Below are positions 11,569 through 23,244 of a stretch of 64,000 bases of DNA, piece by piece. The notes under the pieces were generated by a model. It was not told where the DNA came from. It made no database searches and was given only the letters and a program-made list of their open reading frames with translations. The translations under genes were made by a program, and so were the position numbers. Source of the DNA: Cardinalis cardinalis (lineage: Eukaryota; Chordata; Aves; Passeriformes; Cardinalidae); NCBI GenBank assembly GCA_014549065.1, contig JACDOX010000021.1, positions 434,042 through 498,041 on the forward strand, given 5' to 3'. Every line of letters starts with the position of its first letter. Position 1 is the first letter of the stretch.

Positions 11569-12442
11569 AGTGTGTCAGGTTTAGCAGGATCCACAGGATG
11601 AGATTCCAGAGGGAACAAGGCAGCAGAGGGGGTGTAGGAACAAGGAGAGACATGCCTGGGAGTAGAGCAAAGGTGAAACAAAAGGATGTGGCAGAACTAG
11701 GATAACACTCCTGGGATAGTGAGGCCACTGCTTCTCAGAGCTGAGGATCTGCATTAATGAACCTGGAAGTGCTCTCAGAAAATTGGGAAGGGAATTTCAG
11801 AGGAACTCTGTGTCCAGCTGGATAAATGTGCTTGCATCTCTGTAGAAGTTCAAACAGTGCCAGACAGAGGTTGGTGTGGGCCAAATGGGAAAACAACTTT
11901 CTTGTTTCAAACAGAAAAATAATTGCTGCTTGCTAAAGCTGCTGCTTCCAAGCCCCCTCCAGCCCTCAGGGATGATGCCTCCCTCTCTTCTGCTTCCTTT
12001 GCTGCAAATTATGGTAGCTCTTCTTGGTTTTCCAAGATCCTGTCAGGGGACCCAGATGCTTCCTCTGGTGGCTACAGAAATATCCATGCAAGGAGTTTAC
12101 AGGCCTCAGCTCTGTCCTTGGAGCAGCTCTCTGTGCTCACCACGTTTACAAGCACAGAAAGGCATCACCAGCTTGTGTTTCCCCCTCTGCAATATGGGGG
12201 GGGGGGGGTGAAGAAAAATCAGTCGTTCTGTTCTGTCACCTCTCTGAACACTCCTGCACCTGAGGAGGACCAGACTCGTGCANCCCAGGCACCAGTTTGT
12301 GCTGGGGCCATTTATCTGGGAAGAAGTGTGGCAGGAAAGGATCTGGGAATCTCCGCAAGAACAAAATCTGCCCCCTTCACCCTGCATCTACCTGCTACTA
12401 AAAAGATGCAGAGTTACTTTTTTCTTGCCAAATCTGAAAGCT
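11569..12442. other. Single-copy sequence with a poly-G run
   Basis: No element recognised. A homopolymer of 13 G lies at 12196-12208. Confidence 0.45.
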
Positions 12443-12645
12443 ATTTTATTTCATTTCATTTCATTTTATTTCATTTCATTTCATTTCATTTCATTTTATT
12501 TCATTTCATTCATTTCATTTCATTTCATTTCATTTCATTTCATTTCATTTCATTTCATTTCATTATTTTTATTTTATGTTTAATTTTTATTTTATTTTAT
12601 TTTAATTTTTATATTTTATTTTATCTTATTTTATATTTTATTTTG
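12443..12645 (+). repeat. TTTCA/TTTTA pentanucleotide array
   Basis: About 120 bp of mostly perfect TTTCA units with two TTTTA interruptions and one dropped unit phase (12443-12564), running straight into about 80 bp of degenerate TTTTA-type sequence (12565-12645). The long apparent reading frame through it (a Phe-His-Ile-Ser pattern) is a product of the repeat and not a gene. Confidence 0.97.
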
Positions 12646-12998
12646 TTCTCCTTCTCCTTCCTCCCCCATCACCACCTGAATTTCTGGAGCAGATCTAAGA
12701 AAGTTCAGAGAGACAGCTGTGTGCTGTGGGTGGGAGTGTGGGTGTGATATATGCACACCACACAGGCGAGCAGGTAGATAAAAAAATAGTATAAATAAAA
12801 CACAGACAGCCTCCTTTTGTTGCCTCCTTTATCACTGCATGTTACAATTTGGGGAAATTATTTTGCAGAATGTTTGACATCAGTTTGATACATGTTGTTC
12901 CCATGGCAACAGGTCTTTCTCACACTTTTTGTTTTGCTTTGGTTATTTCTCAGAATATCTCATTCTTCATTATTTTGGGATATTGGTCAGGCCAACCC
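12646..12998. other. Single-copy sequence, nothing recognised
   Basis: Short spacer between the pentanucleotide array and the next CR1. No feature seen. Confidence 0.4.
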
Positions 12999-13122
12999 TG
13001 CCAGAGTTGAAAGAGCATTGGGACAACGCTGTGAGGCACAGGGTGGGATTTTTGGGATAGTCTTGTGAAGGGCCAGGGTTTGGACTGGATGATCCTTGTG
13101 GATATTCTGTGGTTCTGTGATT
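12999..13122 (+). mobile_element. CR1: CR1 LINE 3' fragment
   Basis: Sense CR1: 'agagttgaaagagcattggg', 'acaacgctgtgaggcacagg', 'ggactggatgatccttgtgg' and a short tail 'attctgtggttctgtgatt'. This is the sense version of the subtype seen in antisense at 993 and 18834. A short piece of the 3' end just before the tail appears deleted. Confidence 0.88.
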
Positions 13123-14423
13123 GTGCTGCCCTTCATCTGTCATGGATGGAAGGCAGAAGAAATGACTCATTTCCACCAGGAATCTGGAGTTCTGCTCCCC
13201 AGTCAGGGCAGGGGGCATCACTGCTCTGGTTCTTCATGTTCATTTTCTCCTTAAATGATATTCCACAATCCCACCCTTTCACACTTCATATCACTATTAA
13301 AAATAAATCCTGCTCTTGAGCCTCAGACTGCACGGAGCTGTGGGGTGGGGATGAGGAAGTTTTTTTCATCATCCCTAATATTTTTAATAACCTATGGGAT
13401 CTCTCTGCCTCCCTTTTCTGCCTCTGATGATGCTCCATCAGAAGGATAAGTACAGCTGCAGTATTTAAAAAAACTGTTTTTGTGAGGAGAGAAATATACA
13501 GCTCAGCAACAATGAATTTTCTGCTTGAGCCACTTGAGTGCATCCACCAGCAGGAACCCTCNTCCCAACACCAGAATTAAGGAAAAGGTTTATGCTTAAT
13601 CACCTAAATATGAATTTCTGAGCCATCCTTCCAGAACTGCTGTGGCACAGGCNTGTCACCAAAAGGCCAGGCTGGGGGTGCCAGGGGATCCATCTGAAGC
13701 NTGTGAAGGGGCTGATACCAGTNGGACAGGAAATGGTGAGGGGGTTCNCCAGGGAATAAACACAGAGTGGGTCAGGAAACATTTCATAGCAGCGAGAGCT
13801 GCTTGGCTGCACAGCNAGCTCCCAGAGGAAGTCCTCTTGGAGGGTCTCCAAACTCTTGCATGGGGGTGCACAAGATGCATGAGAACACACGTTGGATAAT
13901 GTTGTTATTGATGAGGGTTTTCATGATGGTGCTAAACAAACCAGCGCAGGAAAGATCATTATTAAAAATTTCTGCATGGACACAGGGGCTATGAAGGGCC
14001 ATAAGCAGGCTGGACAGGAATCAGCAATAAAACTCTCCTTCCCTCATGCTTTACCAGCCTTAGGAATGCTCTTCTGAGACATTCACCCCAAAAAGATCAA
14101 CAGTCACGTCCTTGCCTCCCAAAAAAACCAGGTTAAACAGGTCTGGTGGGGTTTGGAGAGCTGACTCCTGGCCTTTGTGGAATGTCCTTCAGAGGCAGCC
14201 TTAGGAACCTGCCAGCAGTNTCCAGGTTTGCAGGGTGGGATGTCTGAATGCCTCTGGCAGGGATCCTTTTAGGCTAGCGAGCCAAAAATGCTTGTAAGGN
14301 TCTGGGTGAAATATTTACAAAGAGAAAAAAGAAAAGCACAAGAGTGGGAGCNACAGGCTTGCTGCAGTAACTCCTCCTTGGGCAGCTGGAAACCTCTTTA
14401 GAAACACCCTCTCCTATGATGTT
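13123..14423. other. Single-copy sequence, nothing recognised
   Basis: No repeat family, RNA gene or credible exon seen. N positions are comparatively frequent between 13560 and 13820. Confidence 0.4.
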
Positions 14424-14720
14424 GTAGAATCATGAAATTGTTTAGGTTGGGAAAGCCCTCTAAGATCATTGAACTCAATTCCCCCAGCACTGCCAAGGCC
14501 ACCACTGACCCATGTCCCCAAGTGCCACATCCACATGGTTTTTAAACCCCTCCAGAGATGGGGANTCCAACACTGCCCTGGGTAGCCTGTTCCAATCTTT
14601 AACAACCCTTTCTGTGGAGAAATTTTCCCACTATCCAATCTACTCCTTCTGTGGCACAACTTGAGGCTGTTTCCTCTTGTTTTATCNTTTGTTACATGGA
14701 GGAAAAGATTAATCCCTACT
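14424..14720 (-). mobile_element. CR1: CR1 LINE 3' fragment
   Basis: Antisense CR1 starting with the tail complement 'gtagaatcatgaaattg' and continuing through 'agcactgccaaggccaccac', 'gacccatgtccccaagtgcc', 'tagcctgttccaatctttaa' and 'gcacaacttgaggctgtttc'. About 297 bp. It is the same subtype as the pieces at 6239 and 40163. Confidence 0.92.
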
Positions 14721-16810
14721 GACGACTTATCAGACCCTTATCCTCAAACTCCAGTTCCTCAAATCTGTCTAGAAGGTTCCCTGCAGCTGCAGTGTGGGCA
14801 GGGAGTAGAGGCACTAGAAAAAAGTTTATTAGAAGAAGACAATAAAGAAATAAAAGCAGAACTCCTGTGCATAGTGAGTTGTGCACTTTTGCAAGCTCGT
14901 TGCTCTCCTTATAGTCTCCTTGCTATTTGTTGGAAGCGACAAAATCAGCTGCTTTTTTTCAAACTGAGAATGAGGATTTCTGTGTAATTTTTGAAAGCTC
15001 ACAGGGTAGTCATTAGAAAAGAAAAAGAAGAAAAAAAAAATCTTTCACTAATCTAAAGTAAAAACACCTTGCCTGACAGTCTCAGCTAAGTGGGTCCTGC
15101 TGACCCTGTCCCATCATGAAGTTTCCACCTGAATAGGTGGAAATGCCCTTTTTTTGTGGAATAACTGCATGGCAAGGGATACAGAAGCAGTTAAGGAAGG
15201 ATGTGATGGGACAGGAGCTCTGTATTGAGCAGTTTGACTTTTTCTTCTTATTTCCTTTCAGTTTCAGGTGTTTTCATTATGTATGGCAAACAATGGCTCA
15301 GAACTTGGTATATTGTCTGCCACTTTTTCTTATTTTCCCCCAGAAGAATGGGAGAGATGAACTTTGGGAGCTGCAACTAGCTCAGTTTGAACCTTTCAGT
15401 GTCCAAAGGTTTAATGGCTTTCCTTAACACAAGAAATTTAATTGGTGTCCTTACACCTTCCCAAAATGAAGAGTTTGTCAGAAGAGAAACTTGACACAAA
15501 ACCTGCTCTGTGCAAAATGTTCTTTCATATCCCCAGGGCTTCCTTCAAATTCACCCATCCCTGGCACTGGCAGAGTCCTGGTAATGATGGGCATGACCAG
15601 CCCTCAAATGTCATTTATTCTTGCATNTACCCAGTCCTGTGAGGTAGAGCAGGGACTGGAGCAAAGGTGTCACTTATTGTCACAACTGAGCACTACAGAC
15701 ACCAAGGACAAAGCCCCTGGCTCCCAAAAGTACATGNTTAAACGTTGCCTTTGCCTTTTTTGAGGCAATTAAGAGGCCACAGAGGCCTTTTCTCACCTGA
15801 GAAAACCTTCAACAATTTAGATTCTGCTTCTNAGCCTAGCTGGAGATGTGGTGGAGGAACTCCACAAAACCACATCAAGATNAAATAATCCTGGGATTCA
15901 CAGAGTAGCTCTTGCTGCCCGTGTTGCCCCAAGGATGTGACCAAATCACATTTAGAGGATGACAGCACTGACTGGAGCCAAGAGCAGGAGCCACATCCCC
16001 TCTCCTCCAAGACATATCCAAGGGCAAGGCATTTGCCCCTTTTTGCAAGCAGAGTTTTGGGGTTTGGAGCTCTCCCCTGTATGGGAATGTGCTTCTTAAT
16101 CTTGAGCTTGTCATTTCTATCTCCAAAACTCCAAAAACAGTGTCCAGGACAATGGATAAAAATAGAGTGGGACATCTCTGTGATCCTTTCCATCCATTGG
16201 AGTAGGACCCCAGTCATGGAACATTGAAAAGAAGAGAAAGAGAAGTGAGCCCTGAGAACCTTTGACAGAACTAACAACAAAAAAATCAATTTATTTTTCA
16301 ATCCCTTCATAGAGAACTGCACATTGTCTCTGCTGAACAGCTAGTTCTGGAGAACATGGAAAAAACGAGGACACNTCAGGAGAAAAACGGCTAGGAGGAA
16401 AAAAATAATAAATCAAAAAGCAGCTTGTAAATATGTCCAGATTTATGGCTAGAGAATGCCGAGCAGGAGTTCCTTTCAGTCTCTTCCTACCTGTGATTTA
16501 TCAGTCTTGCTCTCAGCAGCTTCCTCCCATAACCCAGCATGATTTAACTGGCAAACCTCCTCCAAGTGTACATTTCCTGGGAAGAATTTTATGGCCACAT
16601 GGAAAAGAGGTGTTTTGCAGCCCAGGTGGCACCTGCCACAGTTCATGGGATCACAGGATGCCTGGAGTGAGAAGAGACCCTACACAAACATTTTCTGTGC
16701 AATTAAACAGAAGTAGCTCTGGTCCAAGTGGACAGAATTGATTCAGCTGTGCAATGTGAATGTCATCTTAGAGCCAGTGATGTGTCCTGTCCCCTCCCCT
16801 AACTCCTGCT
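14721..16810. other. Single-copy sequence, nothing recognised
   Basis: About 2.1 kb with no clear element. A short stretch near 16642-16690 resembles a CR1 start but is too short to call. The LTR's left target-site duplication (CCTGCT) is at 16805-16810. Confidence 0.4.
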
Positions 16811-17278
16811 TNTTGCTATCATATTTTTTTAAAAATCTTTTTTGCCCAGGATTTTTTTTCTGGGAAGCTGAGAAGCCTCAGAGAAAAAGGAAAACAATAT
16901 TATCTCATTTGCTTCTCCTGTGTTTTGCTGCTTTGGAATGTGGTTTAGATATTGTTTATGCAACAGGAGGTTGTTTTATTAGTTTCATGTGAATTGTTTT
17001 TACTTAATGACCAATCACAGCCCAGCTGTATTGAAACTCTGGAGGGAGTCACAGGTTTTTCATTAGTATCTTGTTAAACCTTCTGTAAGTATCTTTTCTC
17101 TATTCTTCAGTATAGCATAATAATATAATATAATATAATATAATATAATATAATATAATATAATATAATATAATATAATATAATATAATATAATACCATA
17201 AAGTAATAAATTAACCTTCTAAAACAGAATCAAATTAATAATTTTCTTCCTGCCACGAGGAACCCTGAAAATACCACA
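16811..17278 (+). mobile_element. Solo LTR, ERVK-like family, copy A
   Basis: 468 bp aligning with the LTRs at 45017-45455 and 63005-63421: shared landmarks are 'gggaagctgagaagcctcag', 'tttgcttctcctgtgttttg', 'gtttcatgtgaattgttttt', 'ctgtaagtatcttttct' and the poly(A) signal AATAAA at 17205-17210. The flanks CCTGCT (16805-16810) and CCTGTT (17279-17284) form a 6-bp target-site duplication with one mismatch. The 6-bp duplication is why I call it ERVK-like. Inside, a TAATA array has expanded just upstream of the poly(A) signal. No internal viral sequence is present. Confidence 0.9.
17117..17195 (+). repeat. (TAATA)n microsatellite inside LTR copy A
   Basis: About 16 nearly uninterrupted TAATA units. 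The sister LTRs carry only two or three such units at the same place, so this array grew from element sequence after insertion. Confidence 0.97.
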
Positions 17279-17292
17279 CCTGTTCACAGATA

Positions 17293-17334
17293 CATCATAA
17301 AATTTACTGAAATCATCATAAAATTTACTGAAAT
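17293..17334. repeat. 21-bp tandem duplication
   Basis: 'catcataaaatttactgaaa' plus T, two perfect copies (17293-17313, 17314-17334), lying 9 bp beyond the LTR target-site duplication. Confidence 0.95.
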
Positions 17335-18833
17335 CATCCTCTGATCCTTTCATTGCCAGTGAAAAAGTCAAGCATTTTTTTTCTTGATCTGGATTTTGAG
17401 GGGGACTGGCCCAAAGGGATTAGAGGTGACAGACTATGTCAAGATATTACAAAACAAAATGGCTTTAGCTGCCCCTAAGAAAGCATTGGCATTTTATCAG
17501 GGCAAAGAATTTTAGCATCTCATTAAGACAGATGCAAGCCAGGCTTTTGCCAACCCATCTCATGGATTTGAAAATAACTTCAGCCCATGATGCAGGACAT
17601 TACGGGTAGGTGTGACTTATTATAGGTTTTTATCCTCCTTTGAAGTTAGCAGTGATCAGAGAATGAATANCAGCGGTGGGAGTCTGGAGAGGAGGAAAGA
17701 GGGGGGTTTCTGAGGGCCTCCACAGACTACACTCAGATCAGATTGTGCCTGGGATCTTGCATGCAGTGGATGTGACTTTAAATCCCCTCCTACTCGTGTC
17801 CCATCTGTCCTTGCTTGGAAATCCCTCATTTGCAGGAGCTTTGGTAGGTACACAGCGAGATGGCTCAGGTTTAAAGATCAGAGATGGCAAGGTCTGTGCC
17901 NTTTCTGGCTTGGCTTCTACCAAAATGAACTTATTTGTCTGAATTAGGCGTACAGCCAAGTATAAATAGATCCTGTCTAGACAGACAATGCAATAGAGAA
18001 GTGAAATAAAAGGTTTTAACCATACCAGGCTCCTGTTTTTAGCAAACCATTTCAGAGACATTTCCAGACTGAAGTGGGCTGTCAAGAATGGAAACAATTC
18101 ACTATGAATGTATCTAATAGAATTCTGTTCCTTGAATTAAAACAATCTAGGAGATTAGACCCAAAATGAAGAGGGATCACAAAAGTAACGCAATAGCCAA
18201 GGTGAGAACCCCTGTGGGTGACTGATTCTGTGCCCAAATCCCCAAGGCAGGTCATCTTGTAGTACCGCAACACAATGAGCACAGCAAAGAAATGACATTG
18301 TAATGTCTCTGCTGGTTCAAATGACAGAGTTNAGATTTTAGGCAGCTGAAGCAGGAGGTGAACCATCAGCAGGTGTGGNGCTCAAACATAGCCAGGTTTC
18401 CTTTGTCCAGCCTGGATCACCTTTCCAGGTGATAAGAAAGCCACGACAGAAAATACAGGAACAGCAACAACCCTGGTGTCACTGAACCCTTAAACACAAA
18501 AAGAATTCAATCAGNGGGATCAAGCTGATCAAACCTTCCTCCAGTTTATCTTCCCCCCTTTCCCAANGAGAAATGATACTTCCAAGTGACTNTATTCCAC
18601 TCCTGTGGTGTATTTTTTGAACAGAGAGTGGCATAAACATCAGCATTTTCCTCCATTTGCCTGATTGAGTGAAAAATTTCCTCCAGGNATTTGAAAGAGC
18701 TGCACTAGAGGGGTCAAGATCCCCCACATGAGGGTTATAGTGGAGAAACCTTTGAATGGCACAAAGCTGTTGCGTCTATGGCCAATGTGATGCTCTGACA
18801 TCCCATTAGAGGATTTTCACATGGGTTGTAGAA
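17335..18833. other. Single-copy sequence, nothing recognised
   Basis: No repeat or gene recognised over about 1.5 kb. Confidence 0.4.
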
Positions 18834-18970
18834 CAGAATCACAAAATCACAGAATATCCTGAGTTGAAAGAGACCCACCAGGGTCATCGAGCCCAGCTCC
18901 TGGCCCTGCACAGGACACCCCAAAAATCACACCAGGTGCCTGAGAACATTNTCCAGATGCTTCCTGAACT
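18834..18970 (-). mobile_element. CR1: CR1 LINE 3' fragment
   Basis: Antisense CR1: tail complement 'cagaatcacaaaatcacag', then 'aatatcctgagttgaaagag', 'cccagctcctggccctgcac' and 'aggacaccccaaaaatcaca'. About 137 bp, truncated. Same subtype as at 993 and 12999. Confidence 0.9.
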
Positions 18971-21900
18971 CATTACATTGAATGCAACCTTAACTGGAGA
19001 AATTGATATGTTTTTACTCAAGTCCAATATTCGTATTTCAGTGAAAATACTGAAAAAACTGTAAAGGGCCTTTTAAAAAGCAGCAAGAAGTCGCCTTAGC
19101 TGACAACTTTTATCAAGACATTTAAAAGCTTTCCCTTCAGCTTCACTCTTAAGGAGGTTAAGAGTTGACTTGGTCACATTTCTGTATCTACAGAAATATC
19201 CTTCCTGGGAGGATACAGCCTTTTCATGCAGGAGAAAACGACATTGTAATAGGTGAAGGTCAGTCTGGAGTGAACTTCTGGAGAAATTCAGATCAGAAAT
19301 AAAGAAGAGATGTTTCAATAGTGAGGGAAAGTAATCACTGGAACAACTTCCCCAGAGATTTCTTGATTCTTGTCACCTGTATTTTTTTTTCAATCCTAAG
19401 AGACAGGCTTTTTTCCAAAAAGGTATGGATTCACTCAAAGGGAAACTGCAGGCATTTTGTCACCCAGCTCTTCTGTCTGGTGAAGATCAGGGTGTTGGGC
19501 TTGGATAAAGATGCAGATTTTAAAAGATTTTAAAATGCAGATTTTTTGCTTGGATAAAGATGAAGAATGGCTCAACAAGACAGAAATTGCACTGGGTACC
19601 CCAGGAATCAGCACATGCAAAGTGGTGGAGAAGTTTACTCNTGTCTGATGTCAGAGCTGGTTTGCTCACTTGTGCCTAATCTTGAGCTCATGCAGACCTG
19701 GACTGAAATTTTCTTGTATAGATAAGAATGTGAAACCAACTTTGTGCTGCCTTTCAAATGTGTAAAGGCAGATTTCTCTTTTGGAGGGAAGTAACACCAA
19801 TTAACCCAAACAAATGAGATGCACTTCAAAGGCAAGAAAGAGCGAAGGAGCCAACAGAAGAAAAGAAGGTTTATTTCCTGTTAGTTTTAACTGCAAATCA
19901 GAAACAAAAATTTTAAAATATGTTGGATTTTCATAAGACACAGTAAGAAAAAACCCTCCATTTTCTGCTTCAGCTTTTAGCCTGGGCAGCCAGGAGTAGT
20001 AAAATCCCTTTTTTTCTGCTGCGGCCCCGGAGTGCAGATTGCAGGGTATTGTGCAGATAAGGTGTCAGGCAGGATGAGTCACTCATCAGCCACTGCGTAG
20101 GATCCTGAATGCACAAACAACTGAGAGTCCCACAAGACCTCCTCGAGATGGAGATTTAAAAGTCAGTTTATTTCCATGTAAAGTATTCTCAGACTGTAAA
20201 AATAGTCCTATACCTGGTCTCAGTGGAGCTTTTCAGAAACCCAAGTGGGCTGACTAACGTCATCTAAAAGTGATTTACTCACAAAGTTTTTTACCCTGAT
20301 GGCAAAATCGCTTTGAACTTGTGAAGTAATTAGGAGATGTGGGGTGGGAACTCCACCACCACAGTCAGCATTGCTCCATTTGGCTGTGGAAATTATTGTT
20401 ACTTTTTAAAAAGAGCAAATATTTTACATATCTGTATGGTTGTCATAACATTGTAGGAGATCAGAGAGTGGTTAGTGTGGGGGCCAAGCTGAATCTGGGT
20501 ATTCAAGAAGAAATCCCTCATCAAGAAAAATGAACCTAGCTTTTAAATTGTTCTGGAATCTTAGTTATGGCAACAAACCTGAACAAAACCAACAGTGATT
20601 ATTATTCTGTTCAGCAAGATGACAGCTTACTGGTGAAATCATTTAAGTTTCCAAAAATCAGCTGGAACAGGGTCCCCAAGGAACATGTAAGACTTTTACA
20701 ATTGATTTCACGGAGCAAAGGATGTGGGATTTTGAAATTAATACCGGGAATTGTTTGACAGAAATGGCTGAAGATAACCTGTGATCTGCAAGGCTCTGCT
20801 TTCCCAAAACAGTTATGGAAATTTGCAGTGTCATCTGGGATGAGCAAAGTGCTTGATATTGGAGGTATTTGAGCTGCCTTCCCAAGCCCATCTATATTTT
20901 TTGACCCAAATGGCAGCTGCAGTGGCCCCACTGCCTGAACTTGGATGATGTTTGCAGTTTTTGAGCCCCAAAGACATCAGAGAAAGGCTGAAAGCCTCAG
21001 TCAAGTCAAGGATAACCAAAATTCTACAGCACTGAAAGGATGACATGGATTTAACCCATCTGAGCACTTCAAAATAAAAACCTCTTCTGAGTAGTTCCTG
21101 TTTTTGAGGGAGCTAAAAGTTCTGCTGTTATTGCACAGCACCTTATATTTAAAGGTTGAACAAGAAACAGAAAGGACAAGATGATGGATGAAATTCTGAA
21201 GGTTTGGAAATCCTTCAGAAATTCTGACTCCCATGGAGACAAGATTTTACCTCTGGTATCCTAGACAAAAACCTGATTTTATCACNAAAATCTCTAGCAA
21301 ACCCTTCCCAAAGCTAACAATACTTGTCCCTTTTAATGTCTGATTTTGAGGCATTGTTTTATTCAAAAAAGCTGTGTCTTCCATGTGAATTTTTAAGTGC
21401 AGAGGTTTTTCAGGGTTCTTCTACTTCCCCCACAAACTTGATGATTCACCAAGCAGGGCCTTTTGGGGATGGCAGGATTGAGATGTGAGATTTGTTCACT
21501 TCAAGAAAATGCTCTTTTCCCTCTGCTTAGAGGCAGAAACATTTCCCTTCTGTTTGGTGGTAGAGAACTAAAATGTATTTTGTATTCATGTTGCATCAAT
21601 GGGAACTATTGAAGTGTGGCAGGTTGTTTTTAGGAAGGCTGACTGGTTAATTTTAGAATTGTCTGTCTAAAAATACACCAGTATATTTGAGACACCACGA
21701 AATCTTGGCAGGATTCATAAATACAACATTTAACCCTTGAGATCCTCTTCCTAAAATTCAAAAGCTCTGAAGAAAGGCTGCCCTGGCTGTGAATACTCGT
21801 GGCTGAAANCTCCACTCCCCATCCNCCTGTGCTGCTGAGNAGGAGGAGGGAGAGAATTTGGGAGTGAAGATTCCAGTTCATTTGCTGCACCTGAAGATTA

Positions 21901-22475
21901 AGCCCTGCAGTGAATTCTGTTCCACCAGAAGGTTCTGAAAGTCTTGATGGTTTCTGCAAACCCCTGCAGTGTTTTCTGTGTTATATAAAAGCCATGTCCT
22001 ACATGTGCCTTCCATTTCCATGGGCTGGCAGGGCTTTGCTGATTCTCTTCCCTTTCTGACACCCAGACCTGTTTCTGCTCACCCTTCCATCCCGGTGTTT
22101 CTTGTTGCAGGTGAAGGGATTTCCTTTGGGTCTTTTCTGGGAGCTGGTTCTCCTTCTCCCAGGCTCTCCTGTCCTGCAGCTCCCAGTCTGNTGTCCAGAA
22201 GGGCTGTGCTGCTGGAAAAGCCACTTTTTCAACCCCAAAATGTGTTCATCATTTTTTTGGGATAATCATGAACTGTGGACTCATTTGCAGCCTTGGATGC
22301 AGTCCAGGCTGTTGCTAGATGAACTCCCACCCCTTTGATGCTCAATGGTTCCCTCAGGAGTTCATGTTCCCACTTCACCACAGCGCCTCCATTTTTGTGC
22401 TGTCACAGGATGCTCCTGCAGCCAGACAGCTTTGCTTTGGCTCAGTGTCTGCAGCAAGTCAGAGGGATCCTGGGG
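18971..22475. other. Single-copy sequence with small motifs
   Basis: About 3.5 kb without a recognised element. It holds a local direct repeat at 19499-19562 and an AP-1-type palindrome at 20073-20087. Confidence 0.4.
20073..20087. promoter_or_regulatory. AP-1-like palindrome near a GATA word
   Basis: GATGAGT-C-ACTCATC is a perfect 7-bp inverted repeat around one base and contains the AP-1 consensus TGAGTCA (20075-20081). A GATA-type word AGATAAGG lies about 20 bp upstream, and two CpGs lie near 20021-20028. The motifs are visible; regulatory function is inference. Confidence 0.25.
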
Positions 22476-22480
22476 CAGAG

Positions 22481-23239
22481 TGCCTTGGTTTGAAAAGAGA
22501 GGTGTCTGCTAAGGAAGGCAGGAGCTTCCCTTGAAATGGAAAACGTAAACCCCTTCCCTCCAAATTATTATAATTTTGAAATTAAGGGGCTCTCAGGNAA
22601 AGACNTGNGAATACGGATAAGAGTCATTTACTCTGAAAATTAAAAATACAAATGCAATAGTACAANCAAACAAAACAACACTGCCAGAGTCAGACCATGC
22701 CCTCCTGTGTGTCAGGGTGGTGTCCCAGCCCCATCCCATGGGGGCTCAGCCCTCCTGCAGTGCCAGCTGTGGCTCTGCTGNNNNNNNNNNNNNNNNNNNN
22801 NNNNNNNNNNNNNNNNNNNNNNNNNNNNNNNNNNNNNNNNNNNNNNNNNNNNNNNNNNNNNNNNNNNNNNNNNNNNNNNNNNNNNNNNNNNNNNNNNNNN
22901 NNNNNNNNNNNNNNNNNNNNNNNNNNNNNNNNNNNNNNNNNNNNNNNNNNNNNNNNNNNNNNNNNNNNNNNNNNNNNNNNNNNNNNNNNNNNNNNNNNNN
23001 NNNNNNNNNNNNNNNNNNNNNNNNNNNNNNNNNNNNNNNNNNNNNNNNNNNNNNNNNNNNNNNNNNNNNNNNNNNNNNNNNNNNNNNNNNNNNNNNNNNN
23101 NNNNNNNNNNNNNNNNNNNNNNNNNNNNNNNNNNNNNNNNNNNNNNNNNNNNNNNNNNNNNNNNNNNNNNNNNNNNNNNNNNNNNNNNNNNNNNNNNNNN
23201 NNNNNNNNNNGTGGTAGAACACACCCCCAGCCTAAGACA
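22481..23239 (-). mobile_element. ERVL-type solo LTR spanning an assembly gap
   Basis: Left part 22481-22780 starts TGCCTTGG and matches the LTR at 10755 ('gctaaggaaggcaggagct', 'cccttccctccaaatta'). After the 430-N gap the sequence resumes with an LTR terminus ending CCTAAGACA at 23239. The flanks CAGAG (22476-22480) and CAGAG (23240-23244) are a perfect 5-bp target-site duplication. About 329 bp of LTR are visible. The sister copies are 657 and 696 bp, so the gap is close to what a solo LTR needs. Confidence 0.88.
22781..23210. other. Assembly gap (430 N)
   Basis: Run of N inside the LTR. Any apparent open frame across it is meaningless. Confidence 0.99.
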
Positions 23240-23244
23240 CAGAG

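Noticed and set aside
11923..12747. Long plus-strand open frame (274 codons)
   Set aside because: Its second half is the TTTCA/TTTTA array translated, and the first half has no recognisable domain and contains an N.
16642..16690. Possible CR1 fragment
   Set aside because: The similarity to the CR1 3' start is limited to about 35 bp with several mismatches and no continuation.
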